The notes: generated by a model from the sequence alone, not told the origin. A stretch of 64,000 bases of DNA from Candidatus Burkholderia humilis (GCA_001184405.1 LFMX01000004.1:62001-126000); one strand, 5' to 3'. Shown: positions 20,104 through 30,305, numbered from the stretch's first letter. Numbers and translations are program-made.

Positions 20104-21320
20104 GGAAGCTCTGCAAAACGCCTGCGTATATCAACGCTAAGTTGTACTATCACAGGGCGAACGAACTCGGAACATCACGATGACGCAACTTCATCTCGGC
20201 TTGAACCTATCAACCAATCGCACGCGCAAGCGCGAGTTTCTCGACGAGATGAGACACGTCGTGCCTTGGTCGAGGCTGATTGAATTGATCGAGCCGCATT
20301 ATCCGAAGGGAAAGACTGGGCGTCCGCCATTTCCGGTTGCGACGATGTTGCAGATTCACTTCATGCAGCAGTGGTTCGGTCTGTCGGATCCGGCGATGGA
20401 AGAAGCACTCTACGATGTCCCGCTGTATCGCGAGTTCGCGGGCCTTGATGGTGCGATGACCCGTCTCCCAGACGAGACAACCATCTTGCGATTTCGGCAT
20501 CTACTTGAAGCACATGGTATCGCCGCGAAGATCCTCACAGTAGTCAACGAGACATTGAGCGACAAGGGATTGATGCTTAGGGCGGGTTCGGCTGTCGACG
20601 CCACGTTGATTGCAGCGCCTAGCTCGACTAAGAACGGCTCAGGTTCACGCGCCCCAGAAATGCAGTCGACCCAGAAAGGCCGCAACTGGTATTTCGGCAT
20701 GAAAGCGCATATCGGCGTGGACGCGGAGTCAGGCCTGGTTCACACGGTCATCTGCACAGCGGCTAACGTACACGACATCAATACAGCATCATTGTTGTTG
20801 CATGGCGAAGGAACAGATGTTTACGCTGACGCCGAATATCAGGGAATCGAAAAACGGGAGCAAACGGGCTCGGCTCGATGGCATGTCGCGATGCGACCCG
20901 GCAAGCGAAGACAGCTGAACTTGAAGAACCGTGTCGATGCAATATACGACAAAATCGAACGACTAAAGGCCGGCATTCGTGCGAAGGTCGAGCATCCTTT
21001 CCGAATCCTCAAGCGGCAGTTTGGCTACCTGAAGACGCGATACCGGGGACTCGCGAAGAACACCGCTCAGATCACTACGTTACTTGCGCTGGACAATTTA
21101 TGGATGATACGCAAGGCGCTGTACAAAGTGTAAAGATGCCGCGCACGATGAACTCGGCCCCGACTCTCGTTCCATTTTACAAAGTAAGGGCTCTGCGACT
21201 CAGTCACCAACTTTGGCAGATCGACGTGTCGCGACAAAAAATCAGCTCCGACATACTGTTCCCGCCCTGCCATCGTCCATACTGGGCGCATGCATTTTAG
21301 ACGCGTTGTGCAGAGGTTCC
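20104..21320 (+). mobile_element. Complete IS5-family insertion sequence, about 1.22 kb
   Basis: The 18-bp terminal inverted repeats are GGAAGCTCTGCAAAACGC at 20104-20121 and the complement of GGAACCTCTGCACAACGC at 21303-21320, matching at 16 of 18 positions. One intact transposase gene lies inside. No flanking target duplication is visible, suggesting rearrangement after insertion. A separate copy of the right-hand 120 bp lies inverted at 52997-53118. Confidence 0.85.
20180..21133 (+). CDS. IS5-family DDE transposase
   Basis: The intact 317-residue protein has an N-terminal DUF772 domain (PWSRLIELIEPHYPKGKTGR; ALYDVPLYREFAGLD). The DDE catalytic core has AVDATLIAAPSSTK (first Asp), HTVICTAANVHD and VYADAEYQGIEKR (second Asp), and AKVEHPFRILKRQFGYLKTR (Glu). 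It is the only full-length, undamaged transposase in the window, so it may still be active. Confidence 0.93.
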   Translation: MTQLHLGLNLSTNRTRKREFLDEMRHVVPWSRLIELIEPHYPKGKTGRPPFPVATMLQIHFMQQWFGLSDPAMEEALYDVPLYREFAGLDGAMTRLPDETTILRFRHLLEAHGIAAKILTVVNETLSDKGLMLRAGSAVDATLIAAPSSTKNGSGSRAPEMQSTQKGRNWYFGMKAHIGVDAESGLVHTVICTAANVHDINTASLLLHGEGTDVYADAEYQGIEKREQTGSARWHVAMRPGKRRQLNLKNRVDAIYDKIERLKAGIRAKVEHPFRILKRQFGYLKTRYRGLAKNTAQITTLLALDNLWMIRKALYKV

Positions 21321-21330
21321 TTAACAACGG

Positions 21331-22225
21331 TGTCACGGATCGGCGTTATGGAGCCACCTAATGATCGGCCTATAGGAGCCAGTCCAGGATCGGCGCGTAG
21401 CCGCCAGTGATATCGGAATGTAAGCGCAGTTCGAACTTTCCAAGTCGGTACGCTCCGTTCTTTTTGAACGGAGCGTCCATGGCCAATCGGAGGTTCGAAT
21501 TGTTTGAGTATCGCCAAGCCCTTGTCCGTATGCGGCAGGGCGACTCCGACCGCGACATCGCGCGCGGCGGATTGATGGGGCGCAAGAAGCTCACCAGCGT
21601 GCGTCGCGAAGCCCAGACGCGAGGTTGGCTCGATCCCGCGCAACCGTTGGCGGACGATACGGTGATTGCAGGGGACTTCGGCCGCACGTCGCATCTGCCG
21701 AATACCTGCGCGTCGACGGTGGAGTCCTTTCGTGAGCAGATTCGCAGTTGGCTCGCCGCCGGCGTTCAGGGCACCACGATGCACGCCGCTCTTCGCCGCA
21801 ACCACGGCTACACCGGCAGCTACTCGGCGGTTCGCCGCATGGTGGCCCATCTTGCCGCCGAGCGAGGCGTGGCCGCCACGACGATCCTGGAGTTCGCGCC
21901 AGCGGATGCCGTGCAGGTCGACTTCGGCGCCGGGCCGATACTTACGCACGAGTCCGGTATCCCGCTCAAGACGTGGATCTTCGTGATAACGCTGTGCTGG
22001 TCGCGTCACCAGTACGCCAAGATCGTGCTGGACCAGACGTCGAGACGTGGTTGGCTTGTCATCGACGTGCCTTTGAATGGTTCGGGGGCCGCCCCGGACG
22101 GGTCATCATCGATAACGCGAAGTGCGCGATCGTCCGCGCCTGCCGCTACGATCCAGCCATGCAACGCTCCTACGCTGCATTCGCCGAGACCTACGGTTTC
22201 AGGATCGACGCCTGCCCGCGGTGCT
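21331..22225 (+). mobile_element. istA: IS21-family fragment with broken istA
   Basis: An IS21-like left end TGTCACGGATCGGCG begins at 21331 and is followed by repeated GATCGGC blocks, typical transposase-binding sites. IstA starts at 21479 (MANRRFELFEYRQALVRMRQ). It has the helix-turn-helix, then the rve-type catalytic segment ADAVQVDFGAGPIL and VIIDNAKCAIVRACRYDP. The frame changes near 22040. Homology ends near 22225 at GFRIDACP, where a piece of another IS begins. IstB is absent. Confidence 0.85.
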
Positions 22226-22229
22226 GTGG

Positions 22230-22374
22230 GGTGCGGGCCACAACCTGCGCATGATCCTCAGGAAACTGCGGCTTTTTTACGTCCTTGTTCTTGTCGCTTT
22301 GCTTAATCGCCCGCTTGGGAAATTATCTGCACACGAGTGCCATCGGCGCTCAATATAATTATTCAGGGCCGACT
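22230..22374 (+). repeat. IS5/IS1182-type 3' end, copy A of a direct repeat
   Basis: It encodes the transposase tail GHNLRMILRKLRLFYVLVLV, then AATATAATTATTCAGGGCCG. A nearly identical copy in the same orientation lies at 51556-51700. Only the last 145 bp of the element are present at each site. The two copies bracket about 29 kb that includes the cyclitol and peptide-export genes. Confidence 0.85.
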
Positions 22375-22439
22375 TAGTAACCCAATAGGTCGTGGATCGG
22401 CTGGCTCCAATCAGCCAGCAGCGTAACGTCTCTCGATTT

Positions 22440-23342
22440 TCAACAGGGAGGAATGTTGTCGTGTACGATAACTCGATAAATTTCACGTCTCTCCGTAGGG
22501 TAGTCGTTAATAGCAATGTGTTGCACGCATCGATTATCAAAAATCACCAACATATTCTTTTTCCAAGCCAGTCTCGATGTAAATACTGGATCAATGCTGT
22601 GTGTATATAATAAATCAAAAATGGGGGAAGATTCTTTTTCAGTCATATTTTCAAAATTTTGTACATGCGGCCGACTAAGATAAAGGGCATTTTTCCCCGT
22701 AATTGGATGCTTTCTGAAAATTGGGTGAGCATAATTATTTTTCTTTGCCAGTTCGAAATCACGAATCTTTACCACGTCACCGAGCTTCAGATCTTCTGTC
22801 CCCGGTCCGTGCACGTACATTGCACTGTATACCACGCGTCGGCCGGCTAGCATATCCTTCATGCCATTTGATAACGTATCGTATGCTCCGTACATGTCGG
22901 AAAACAGCGTATCACCACCATGAGTAGGAATATCCACTCCGTATAACAACGTCATGCTCGGGGGAATTCTTAAGTATGGAGAATCGCTGTGCCACACGCC
23001 GCCGAAATTCAATTTAGTCCCAATCTCCTTGGTAACAGCAAAGACATCTGGGTTCTCGTCTAAAGGTTTCCCAAATGGATATCGATAGACTTCTCCGAAT
23101 TTACGGGCAATTTCAACCATATCCGAAGAAGTTAAAATTTGACGTGGAATAGATAAAACCTGGTACTGCCAAAGATAATTCGATAAAAGTGTATAGTTAG
23201 AGTCACTGAAATCTTTTGCATCGAAATTGCTCAATTCCGCTCCAAGTGCGCCACTCCAACGCACAGCTTTTTCGCAATTGGCGTCGGGGGAACTTAAAAG
23301 CCGATGTCTAAGCGCTTCTGTGATAGATTCACTACCCATCAT
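22440..23342 (-). CDS. TauD/TfdA-family Fe(II)/2-oxoglutarate dioxygenase
   Basis: The 300-residue protein carries the metal-binding triad as HSD in GGVWHSDSPYLRIPPS and the distal His in NRCVQHIAINDY. The 2-oxoglutarate-binding Arg region is PTERREIYRV. The family hydroxylates, desaturates or epimerises unactivated carbons. It is visibly AT-richer than its surroundings and intact, and follows the VOC gene on the same strand (117 nt apart). Its position beside EEV synthase makes a tailoring step on the cyclitol a reasonable inference. Alternative substrates such as taurine-like compounds cannot be excluded. Confidence 0.9.
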   Translation of the reverse strand: MMGSESITEALRHRLLSSPDANCEKAVRWSGALGAELSNFDAKDFSDSNYTLLSNYLWQYQVLSIPRQILTSSDMVEIARKFGEVYRYPFGKPLDENPDVFAVTKEIGTKLNFGGVWHSDSPYLRIPPSMTLLYGVDIPTHGGDTLFSDMYGAYDTLSNGMKDMLAGRRVVYSAMYVHGPGTEDLKLGDVVKIRDFELAKKNNYAHPIFRKHPITGKNALYLSRPHVQNFENMTEKESSPIFDLLYTHSIDPVFTSRLAWKKNMLVIFDNRCVQHIAINDYPTERREIYRVIVHDNIPPC

Positions 23343-23458
23343 CGATCTCCTGGTTAAACGATTCCCATAAAGATGTCGATCGGAAACAACATCGGTAGCG
23401 TAGCGAGATCTCCGCCTGAAAGCTCCCGGTTCACTGATGGCATCTTGGGCAGTGTCGG

Positions 23459-23908
23459 TTACTCACCGCAACGAATGACTTCCACCGATAGGCCGGTATG
23501 TTCGTCTCGCGAGCTAAAAGCATGCGTAACACCGACCTCGCGGATAATTCCGGTTTCGAACTCGACTCCTTGTTTTATAAGGGTAGTCACGGCAGCATCG
23601 ACATCCTCCACGTCCAGCGCAATGTGCGCCAATCCAATACCGTGATCATTGACAATTCTCGAGAATTCTGAAATTGGAGTCATGCCTTGGCAGAGCACAA
23701 AGTAAATACCGTTGCAATTCATGTCCGCAGCAAGCATGTCATTTTTCTGACGCCGTCTCGTAAGTTCGAAACCAAGTTTATTCTGAAACAACTCGATTGC
23801 TGCTTCGAGGTCACGTACAGCCAATGCGATGTGATTAATTCGCTGAAACACGGGCTGCTTATCGTTTTGCTGATCCGTACTATCGGACTTTGTTTTGCTC
23901 TGAGTCAT
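23459..23908 (-). CDS. VOC-superfamily protein, candidate 2-epi-5-epi-valiolone epimerase
   Basis: The 149-residue vicinal-oxygen-chelate protein has two beta-alpha-beta-beta-beta modules. Metal ligands are suggested by INHIALAVRDLEAAIELFQ, GIGLAHIALDVEDVDAA and LSVEVIRCGE (His, His, Glu). It resembles methylmalonyl-CoA epimerase and glyoxalase-type enzymes. VOC proteins of this kind (CetB in cetoniacytone, ValD in validamycin pathways) epimerise the EEV synthase product. The gene is intact and starts the two-gene unit with the TauD-like gene. The specific function is inferred from the neighbourhood. Confidence 0.85.
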   Translation of the reverse strand: MTQSKTKSDSTDQQNDKQPVFQRINHIALAVRDLEAAIELFQNKLGFELTRRRQKNDMLAADMNCNGIYFVLCQGMTPISEFSRIVNDHGIGLAHIALDVEDVDAAVTTLIKQGVEFETGIIREVGVTHAFSSRDEHTGLSVEVIRCGE

Positions 23909-24011
23909 TGTGCGCCTCCATTGATTTAAGTGGTCACGAAAAATTGGTTTAAAATTTTATCTCACGTTCGGTCAGTAGTTCGACCATCTCAACGTCGATG
24001 GTTTCCTTGGT

Positions 24012-24930
24012 TCAAATGACGAAGCGTCGCCATCGGTATTTCAGTTTCCGCCAAACGATCTCGATCTTGTTGAGCTCGGGACTGTAAGCGGGCAGATAGA
24101 GCAGGTCAGCTTTGTGATCGATCAGCCACAGATCCTGTGTCGCTTTGTCGATGCCGTGGCAGATGCTCGCGTTATCGAGCACGATCACGGTCAGACGGCC
24201 ATCACCCACCGCGAGCAGATCGTCAATGAAACGACTGCTCTGGGCATAAATGGCGTGAATCAGCATATTCGTACCGCAGTCCAGAGTACCGATGACGCTG
24301 CGTTGGCAAGGTGTGTTCCTCGATCTGGTAAAACAAGTCTCGTAATGACCAGCTATGCTGAGCTGGCGGCGATCCACAAAAAACTGCTTCTCAAGATAAA
24401 ATAGTTGAATGGTGCCTTGGCGTGCGGTCTGCTGCAGCGTCTTGAGCGCGGCCTGTTTCACGGCGCATGCCTGCTGGTCGCGCTTTTTTTGAGCGACAGG
24501 TGGTTGCGCTTGAACGTAATAAAATCCTGTCACTTGAGCACCACACTCAGCGTATCGAGATGCCCGAACGGCAACGGTCCGAATCCAGTTTCGAGACGCA
24601 TGACGATTTACTCGCGCGCCAGCGGTTCGACCGCGGTCATGCGCACGACCGCGCCGACCATCTCGTCGCTCAAAGCGCGAGATCGCCCGCCTTCCTTTAT
24701 GGTCGATCTTCACCAGCAAGTCGATCACACCCTGTTCGCGCCACGTGTAGGCCCAATTGTGGACCGACTGCCCCTTACACCAAGTTTCGCGCGAACGCCC
24801 ATCGGACATCGAACGCAACTTGCCGCCCGCAAGCATCAAAAGAGCGGCTGCTCGCGTACGCATATCCTGGCATGGATAGTTGACCAAAAACTGCTGCAAG
24901 ATCTGCTCCTCGGATTCAGTTAGTATAACG
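24012..24930 (-). pseudogene. IS630-family transposase, frameshifted
   Basis: The minus strand encodes the helix-turn-helix part (CQDMRTRAAALLMLAGGKLRS, positions 24800-24860) and SVHNWAYTWREQG. The DDE domain has VIGTLDCGTNML (Asp region), VIVLDNASICHG and LLYLPAYSPELNKIEIVWRK (Glu), ending WRRFVI at 24012. Frame changes occur within the middle third. It separates the TauD/VOC pair from the rest of the cyclitol cluster and presumably inserted into it. Confidence 0.88.
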
Positions 24931-25062
24931 ACATACTGTATGCAAGGCCCCGGCCAATGCTGTTTGCAAATATAATAAACTGTATATCTCGCCACACCGC
25001 CGCTCCGTTCAACCAGCCAGTTGGGCAGTATGATGTTGCCATTGGACCGGTTCGGTACTTGA

Positions 25063-25422
25063 TTAGACAGACCCTTGAACCGGCCTGATATGCCCAACAC
25101 CACACTGTCTGGGTGGGCGTTGATCTTCACTCGATTCCATCACTTCCTCGTGAGTCTTCACCGGGTCATGGAAAAGCGACCGGACAAATTCCATATTGAG
25201 TTTTGACAAAAATCCACAACCCAAACCTCGGTAAGAGTCGGGCACAGTCGTAGTCGTGGGAATGACCAGCCGATTCACATAGAGTCGCCCACTCCAGACA
25301 TCGTTGCTACCTGCAATTCGACGTGTTGAGTTCACGTCAATCATTTGAGTGATCGGAGCATCGATGGGAAAGCGCAAACTGTTCTCTGTGGCTGGCAAAT
25401 CGTGAAATTGTAACCAGTCCAC
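25063..25422 (-). CDS. Unrecognised protein, divergent from EEV synthase
   Basis: The 119-codon frame starts MDWLQFHDLPATENSLRF and includes TTTTVPDSYRGLGCGFLSKL and EFVRSLFHDPVKTHEEVMES. I do not recognise it. The first about 100 residues look like real coding sequence. The last 15-20, near the IS630 end, look like out-of-frame sequence, so the gene was probably cut by the IS. Composition matches the cyclitol genes rather than the GC-rich core. It is transcribed away from EEV synthase across a 460-nt spacer, so a role in the pathway or its regulation is possible but unsupported. Confidence 0.45.
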   Translation of the reverse strand: MDWLQFHDLPATENSLRFPIDAPITQMIDVNSTRRIAGSNDVWSGRLYVNRLVIPTTTTVPDSYRGLGCGFLSKLNMEFVRSLFHDPVKTHEEVMESSEDQRPPRQCGVGHIRPVQGSV

Positions 25423-25884
25423 TATCTGTCTCTTATAAATATCTGACGCTTCCGACGAGCGATCTAGTGAATATCTCGGTGGCAGCCGTAGAACACAAAA
25501 AAAAATAAAGATGTGCAGAACCTGACTCTAATATTTTCGGTAGTATCGAACATTTTCGTTGTGTCCCCACTCGCTATGATAAGTTCGCAAGAAACTATCT
25601 CGCCTTCGCTTCGCTTGCCTGTGCCTTTGGACCGCTCGTGAGAATGTGAACAGAACCTAGGATCCGCAGTTGTGACATGGAACGAAGCCGATTCGTCGTG
25701 CTCGATACCGTACTCTCGAACGCCTTTTACGAGTCTAGCGCCGTTCGCTCTTTCGCTGGCTATGGTGAGAATCTAAGGCAGTGTTCGACCGCTAGCACCT
25801 GGCCAAATGGACAGTTGATCAAAATCCGGAAGTTCGTACGATGAGTATTGACGAGCAGTTTGATTGTTAGCCGAGGGCACGAGC
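25423..25884. promoter_or_regulatory. Divergent intergenic region upstream of EEV synthase
   Basis: 462 bp without a convincing gene, AT-richer than average, with an A-run at about 25498-25506. It should contain the promoters of EEV synthase and of the divergent 25063-25422 gene. No operator could be assigned. A GAGGG ribosome site at 25873-25877 precedes ATG 25885. Confidence 0.4.
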
Positions 25885-27069
25885 ATGTTGCAGTCACCAG
25901 ATCAACGCAGTACTCAGCGACCCGAAAACAGCCAGTATTGGGACGTTTCTGCAAGCTATGATGTGACATATAGGGTTATTTGCTCCAACGGTGTTTTGTG
26001 CTTGAGCAATCCTCTTTTATTGCAATTGGGATCTTCGGAAAAAACCGGCTGCGAAGATCACGGCCGCCGGCTTGTTTTTGTCGAGAGCGAGGTCTTCCGC
26101 TTTTACTCGGACGCCATTAATCGTTTCTTCTGCGGCGAAGGTTCGCGAATCGTGGTCCTAAGCGCTACAGAAAAGACAAAAAGTATGCGGCTGGTCGAGC
26201 ACACGGTCGAGCAGATGATCCAATTCGGGATCAACAGGCGAAGTGAACCGGTGATCGCCATTGGCGGTGGCTGCTTGATGGATGCCGTTGGCTTTGCCGC
26301 GAGTATTTATCGACGGCATGTTCCTTACGTGCGCGTGCCAACCACACTCTTGGGGATTGTGGATGCAGGGATAGGAATCAAGACTGGGGTAAATTTCGGG
26401 ATCCACAAAAATCGCATCGGTAGCTATTGCGCACCCGTGGCTGCTGTTCTCGACACGACGTTTCTGGCTACGTTGCCCAAGCGGCACATCCGCAACGGCC
26501 TTGCCGAAGTGCTCAAGATGGCAATCGTATCCGATGCGACGCTATTTCAGCTTCTGGAGTCTCATGCGTTAACCTTGGCGAAGGCATTTACGGAGCCCTC
26601 GCCGGCATCGCTAAGGATCATTCAGCTCTCCGTTCAGCGCATGCTAGAGAAGTTAGAACCGAACCTCTGGGAACACGACCTCTACCGGGTGGTGGACTTC
26701 GGCCATACCTTCAGCCCGGTGATCGAAATGCTCAAAGTGGACCGCTTGCTTCACGGCGAGGCGGTTGCTATTGACATGTGCATTTCGTCCGTGATCGCAG
26801 CCAAACGACAGCTAATTGGTATCGCTGTTGCTGACCGCATCATCGCGCTGATTAATCGCATCGGGCTACCCATCATTAACTCTGATTGCACCGCCGCAAA
26901 TATGCAAGTAGCGCTTGATGATGTAGTCAAGCATCGAGACGGACTACAGCGTATCCCGGTTCCTACAGCGATTGGAGAGGCGACTTTTCTGAATGACGTG
27001 AGCCTGCAAGAGGTCATGGAGGCTTGCGAGTATCTACAACGGCTCTTCGCAGAAGGAGCGTTGCGGTGA
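25885..27069 (+). CDS. 2-epi-5-epi-valiolone synthase (sugar phosphate cyclase)
   Basis: The 394-residue protein belongs to the dehydroquinate-synthase superfamily, with NAD-binding VIAIGGGCLMDAVGFAASIY. The segment YVRVPTTLLGIVDAGIGIKT continues to VNFGIHKNRIGSY, which fits EEV synthases better than dehydroquinate synthase. Metal ligands are suggested by NGLAEVLKMAIV (Glu), VVDFGHTFSP (His) and LLHGEAVAIDM (His). It cyclises sedoheptulose 7-phosphate to 2-epi-5-epi-valiolone, the entry to C7-cyclitols. I prefer ATG 25885, with GAGGG 8 nt upstream, to an upstream TTG. It is intact and overlaps the ROK kinase (GTGA). Confidence 0.93.
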   Translation: MLQSPDQRSTQRPENSQYWDVSASYDVTYRVICSNGVLCLSNPLLLQLGSSEKTGCEDHGRRLVFVESEVFRFYSDAINRFFCGEGSRIVVLSATEKTKSMRLVEHTVEQMIQFGINRRSEPVIAIGGGCLMDAVGFAASIYRRHVPYVRVPTTLLGIVDAGIGIKTGVNFGIHKNRIGSYCAPVAAVLDTTFLATLPKRHIRNGLAEVLKMAIVSDATLFQLLESHALTLAKAFTEPSPASLRIIQLSVQRMLEKLEPNLWEHDLYRVVDFGHTFSPVIEMLKVDRLLHGEAVAIDMCISSVIAAKRQLIGIAVADRIIALINRIGLPIINSDCTAANMQVALDDVVKHRDGLQRIPVPTAIGEATFLNDVSLQEVMEACEYLQRLFAEGALR

Positions 27070-28041
27070 CTATTCTTCTGACCTACGATTTGGGAGGGAC
27101 TTCCCTACGGTGTGGCCTTTACAGCACGAGCGAACGTCAAATACTGATCCGGCAGGTTTGTCCCACTCCAAATCACCAGCGTAGTGGCACACGGCAAAGC
27201 GTGCTGCTCGACCAAGTGATCGATGCGATGTGTCATGCTGCCTTTGCGCTAATGGGACAGAGCGGACAGATGCCGGAAGCTGTTGTGGCAGGGGTACCAG
27301 GTCCCGTGAACGAAGAGGGGCTTCTCCTAGGAGCCCCCACCATCCTGGGTGAGCAACTTTCGAGACCTTATCCTTTCAAAGCGCGGCTAAGTGCTGCCGT
27401 GGGCCTTCCCACGACAGTGGTGAACGACATCACTGCAGCGGGATATCGATATGCTTGTGATGGCCAGAAAGATTTCTGCTCGGTATCCATAGGGTCGGGA
27501 ATAGGCGCCAAGCTCTTTCTCAATAGCATTTCTGTTCTCGACGTCAGCTTCGATGCGGGCGAGTTGGGGCATGTGAAATGGAGTTCGGCTCCCGATGCGC
27601 CAATGTGCGACTGCGGAGAAATTGGTCACATAGGGGCCTATGCCTCGGGGCGCGGCGGCGCTAGCTTAGTCCGAGCACCGGCGAACAAGGATCCTTTGGG
27701 TTTCGCGGCGTCACGATTGGCCGGTACGGCAACGAACACCATAGATATCCCACAGGCGTTCATCACGGGGGACCCTTGGACAACCAATTGCGTCGAAACA
27801 TCGCTTATACCGCTAGCGGCAGGATTGGCTGCCACGCGATCCATAGTCGGTGTGGAGCACTATATCGTGATTGGTGGTTTCGCGTCGGCGGTTGGCACAC
27901 CCTATCTATCCCTACTGGCCAGGCAATGCAGAGCACTACAACTGGCTGGGTTGGGATGCCGCGTTTGAGATGGGTTACGTTGACGACGACAACGGACTCG
28001 TCGGCGCGGGGCGGTATGGTGAAGATAGGAGAAGCGTATGA
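27066..28041 (+). pseudogene. ROK-family sugar/cyclitol kinase with a late frameshift
   Basis: The GTG start overlaps the EEV synthase stop. The N-terminus LLTYDLGGTSLRCGLYS is the phosphate-binding ROK/glucokinase motif. Also seen are AVVAGVPGPVNEEG, the catalytic Asp in TTVVNDITAAGYRYA and GSGIGAKLF. The reading frame breaks near 27925. The native tail (EHYNWLGWDAAFEMGYVDDD to RRSV) continues one frame over to TGA 28039-28041, which overlaps the aminotransferase start (ATGA). The catalytic residues are upstream of the break, so a product with an altered C-terminus might retain activity. By analogy with ValC it would phosphorylate the cyclitol. Confidence 0.85.
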
Positions 28042-29153
28042 CTTTGAGCGTGTCGCGGTACAACTACCTTGAGCAATTCGGTCCATCATTTGATCGGCTG
28101 ATGGAGAACATCGGGACGCAGATCCTCGAGGGGCATTACATCCTCACGGACGAGGTTAAGCGGTTTGAGTCGGCGTTTGCCAGCTATCTGGGCACCGACC
28201 ACACAATTGGACTCAACAGCGGCACCGACGCGCTCATCATCGCCATGATGGCCCTAAGCATAGGTCCAGGCGACGAGGTGATCACGCAGGCAAACACCTT
28301 CTACGCGACTGTGGCGGCTATCTGCTTTGTTGGCGCTACCCCAGTACTCGTCGATGCGAACCCTCGCACCTTCCTGATGGACGTTGCTCGTGTCGAACAT
28401 GTGATTACGCCCAATACACGTGCCATCTTGCCGGCACATATGTATGGCGTCTGCACACCAATGGATTCATTGCTGCGCTTGTCTCAAAAGCATAGCGTGT
28501 ACCTTTTAGAAGATGCTGCTCAGTGCCATGGTGCCGGATTTGAAGGGAAGCGGGCTGGGACATTCGGTGAAATTGGCTGCTTTAGTTTTCATCCAAGCAA
28601 GAACTTCGCGGCGGCTGGCGATGCTGGTGCTTGCGTCACAGGCAGTGCAGCGCTTGCCGACAAGATGCGCGTTATGAGGAATCTTGGTCAGCGCAGGCAA
28701 AATGAGCACGTTGCATTAGGAATGAATAGCAAGCTGGACTCGATTCAGGCTACGATCCTGACTTGGAAACTGGCCTTGCTCGATGCTTGGAACGAGAGCC
28801 GTCAACGGATCGCTGCGAACTACAGGGAACAACTCGGCGGATTACCGTTGGTTTTTCAGGAGACACCTTCTGGATCCACGCATGTTTACCATCTCTTCCA
28901 AATTAAGGCCGACGCGCGAGATGACTTGCTCGATCACTTAATACGCGCAGGGATAGATACGGTTGTTCGCTACCCTCAACCGATTCACCTACAACCGGCC
29001 TTTAAAGCGCAGGGGTGGAACCGGGGACAGTTTCCAATAGCTGAAGACTTGTCTGCGACCACTCTATGTCTACCCATCCGTCCGGAGATGAGTGAAACGG
29101 AGATCAATACCGTGTGCGGCGCTGTCCGATCCTTTTACGGAGCTGGAAGATGA
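28038..29153 (+). CDS. DegT/DnrJ/EryC1/StrS-family PLP aminotransferase
   Basis: This intact 371-residue fold-type I aminotransferase has GLNSGTDALIIAM (PLP phosphate loop) and VITQANTFYATVAAI. The Asp contacting the pyridine N lies in VYLLEDAAQCHGA, and the Schiff-base Lys in SFHPSKNFAAAGDAG. The C-terminal block is RYPQPIHLQPAFK. The family aminates keto-sugars and keto-cyclitols with glutamate as donor. Start and stop overlap the neighbouring genes by ATGA, so it lies in a tightly coupled operon. In this setting it should install the nitrogen of a C7N aminocyclitol. Confidence 0.93.
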   Translation: MTLSVSRYNYLEQFGPSFDRLMENIGTQILEGHYILTDEVKRFESAFASYLGTDHTIGLNSGTDALIIAMMALSIGPGDEVITQANTFYATVAAICFVGATPVLVDANPRTFLMDVARVEHVITPNTRAILPAHMYGVCTPMDSLLRLSQKHSVYLLEDAAQCHGAGFEGKRAGTFGEIGCFSFHPSKNFAAAGDAGACVTGSAALADKMRVMRNLGQRRQNEHVALGMNSKLDSIQATILTWKLALLDAWNESRQRIAANYREQLGGLPLVFQETPSGSTHVYHLFQIKADARDDLLDHLIRAGIDTVVRYPQPIHLQPAFKAQGWNRGQFPIAEDLSATTLCLPIRPEMSETEINTVCGAVRSFYGAGR

Positions 29154-30305
29154 GCACGCTTGCAATCGTCGGAGGCAGAAGTCCATTCACGATCGAACTG
29201 TTCCATCAACTCGCTTTGACGGAGTTAAGAGAGCAACCCTATGAACTGAGGCTGCACGGTAGGAACCTCGATGCACTCGAATTGGTTCGGTATTTTGCAG
29301 CCGCGACTCTACCGGCTTGGCGCATTCTAGCAACTTCGGATCTTGATGGTGCATTGGATGACGCAGACATTGCGGTACATCAAGCCGGGTATGGTGGCCT
29401 AGAGGGCCGCTTGCAAGATGAACGACTGGCCGCGTCGCTGAATACGCTCGTCGATGAGACACTTGGTCCAGGAGGATTGCAGGCAGCATTGAGGATCGCC
29501 GAAGGCGTGCTGGCGTTCTCGTCAACTGCCCTGCGTCGGTGCCCAGACGCTTGGATCCTCAATCTGGTCAATCCGTTGGGTATTTCCACATCGTTAATCG
29601 CTGGGACCGGCCTGAAGTTCTGTTTAGGGTTATGCGAATTACCCATAGTAACGCACAGGCTTATCGCCGATCTTCTGGGCGTCACTGTACCTGAGCTGGT
29701 GTGGGATTACGTGGGCTTGAACCACCGCGGTTTTCTCTACAACCTGCGAGTTCGGGACGAGAACATGCTCCCAGAGCTCTCTGCTCTTTGCGACGAGCCG
29801 GCGGACGATGGCGTTTGCGGCATAGGATCCTACCTCATTGGACAACTTGATGCGGTTCCATTTTGAAGTACTTCAGGATGCTGAGCGGACAGCCCATTCA
29901 CGAGCCAGGCCGGGCTCATTCACTGAAGCAGGTGCGCAATCGAGCGCACCAAGAGCTTCGTCAAAGACCAACTGTTTATCCACCATCCATACATGCGCGA
30001 AGCATGGCTTGGTACGAGCACGCTGTTGTCCGACCATTGCTGCTCTGTTAGGCCATGCTCCACCCATCACCTGTACGGCTAACATTAGTGATTCCAACGA
30101 CATTGCGCAGGAGAGGTTGGTTAGGCTAGAACGAGGCAAACTGACGGTCAAGTTTCCTGGTCAGCCACCTCCTCTCATCGTCGCGTGGATGGATCGCTTC
30201 TTTCAACACGAGAGCTCAGTGTTGACGGCCACACGATCCCGTACACGAGCCGCTATGCTCACTGCTCTAAAGTTAGACCCTCTAATGCGTTGCGATAAAG
30301 TATAG
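29150..30305 (+). pseudogene. GH4-like NAD-dependent glycosidase/dehydrogenase, C-terminal part frameshifted
   Basis: The start overlaps the aminotransferase stop. The first about 238 residues are open: MSTLAIVGGRSPFTIELFHQ (Rossmann start), WILNLVNPLGISTS, LKFCLGLCELPIV (metal Cys region) and WDYVGLNHRGFLYN (His) are GH4 hallmarks. From about 29863 the frame breaks repeatedly. Recognisable pieces continue (KYFRMLSGQPIHE; AWYEHAVVRPLL; LTVKFPGQPPPLIVAWMD) to about 30305. GH4 enzymes use NAD and Mn to oxidise C3 of a sugar before elimination. In a cyclitol pathway such chemistry could give ketone or elimination steps, which is only inference. Confidence 0.7.

Noticed and set aside
21067-21336. 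Small minus-strand gene at the IS5 right end, also seen at 53.0 kb
   Set aside because: It recurs only because the IS end is repeated. It is non-coding tail sequence of the element.
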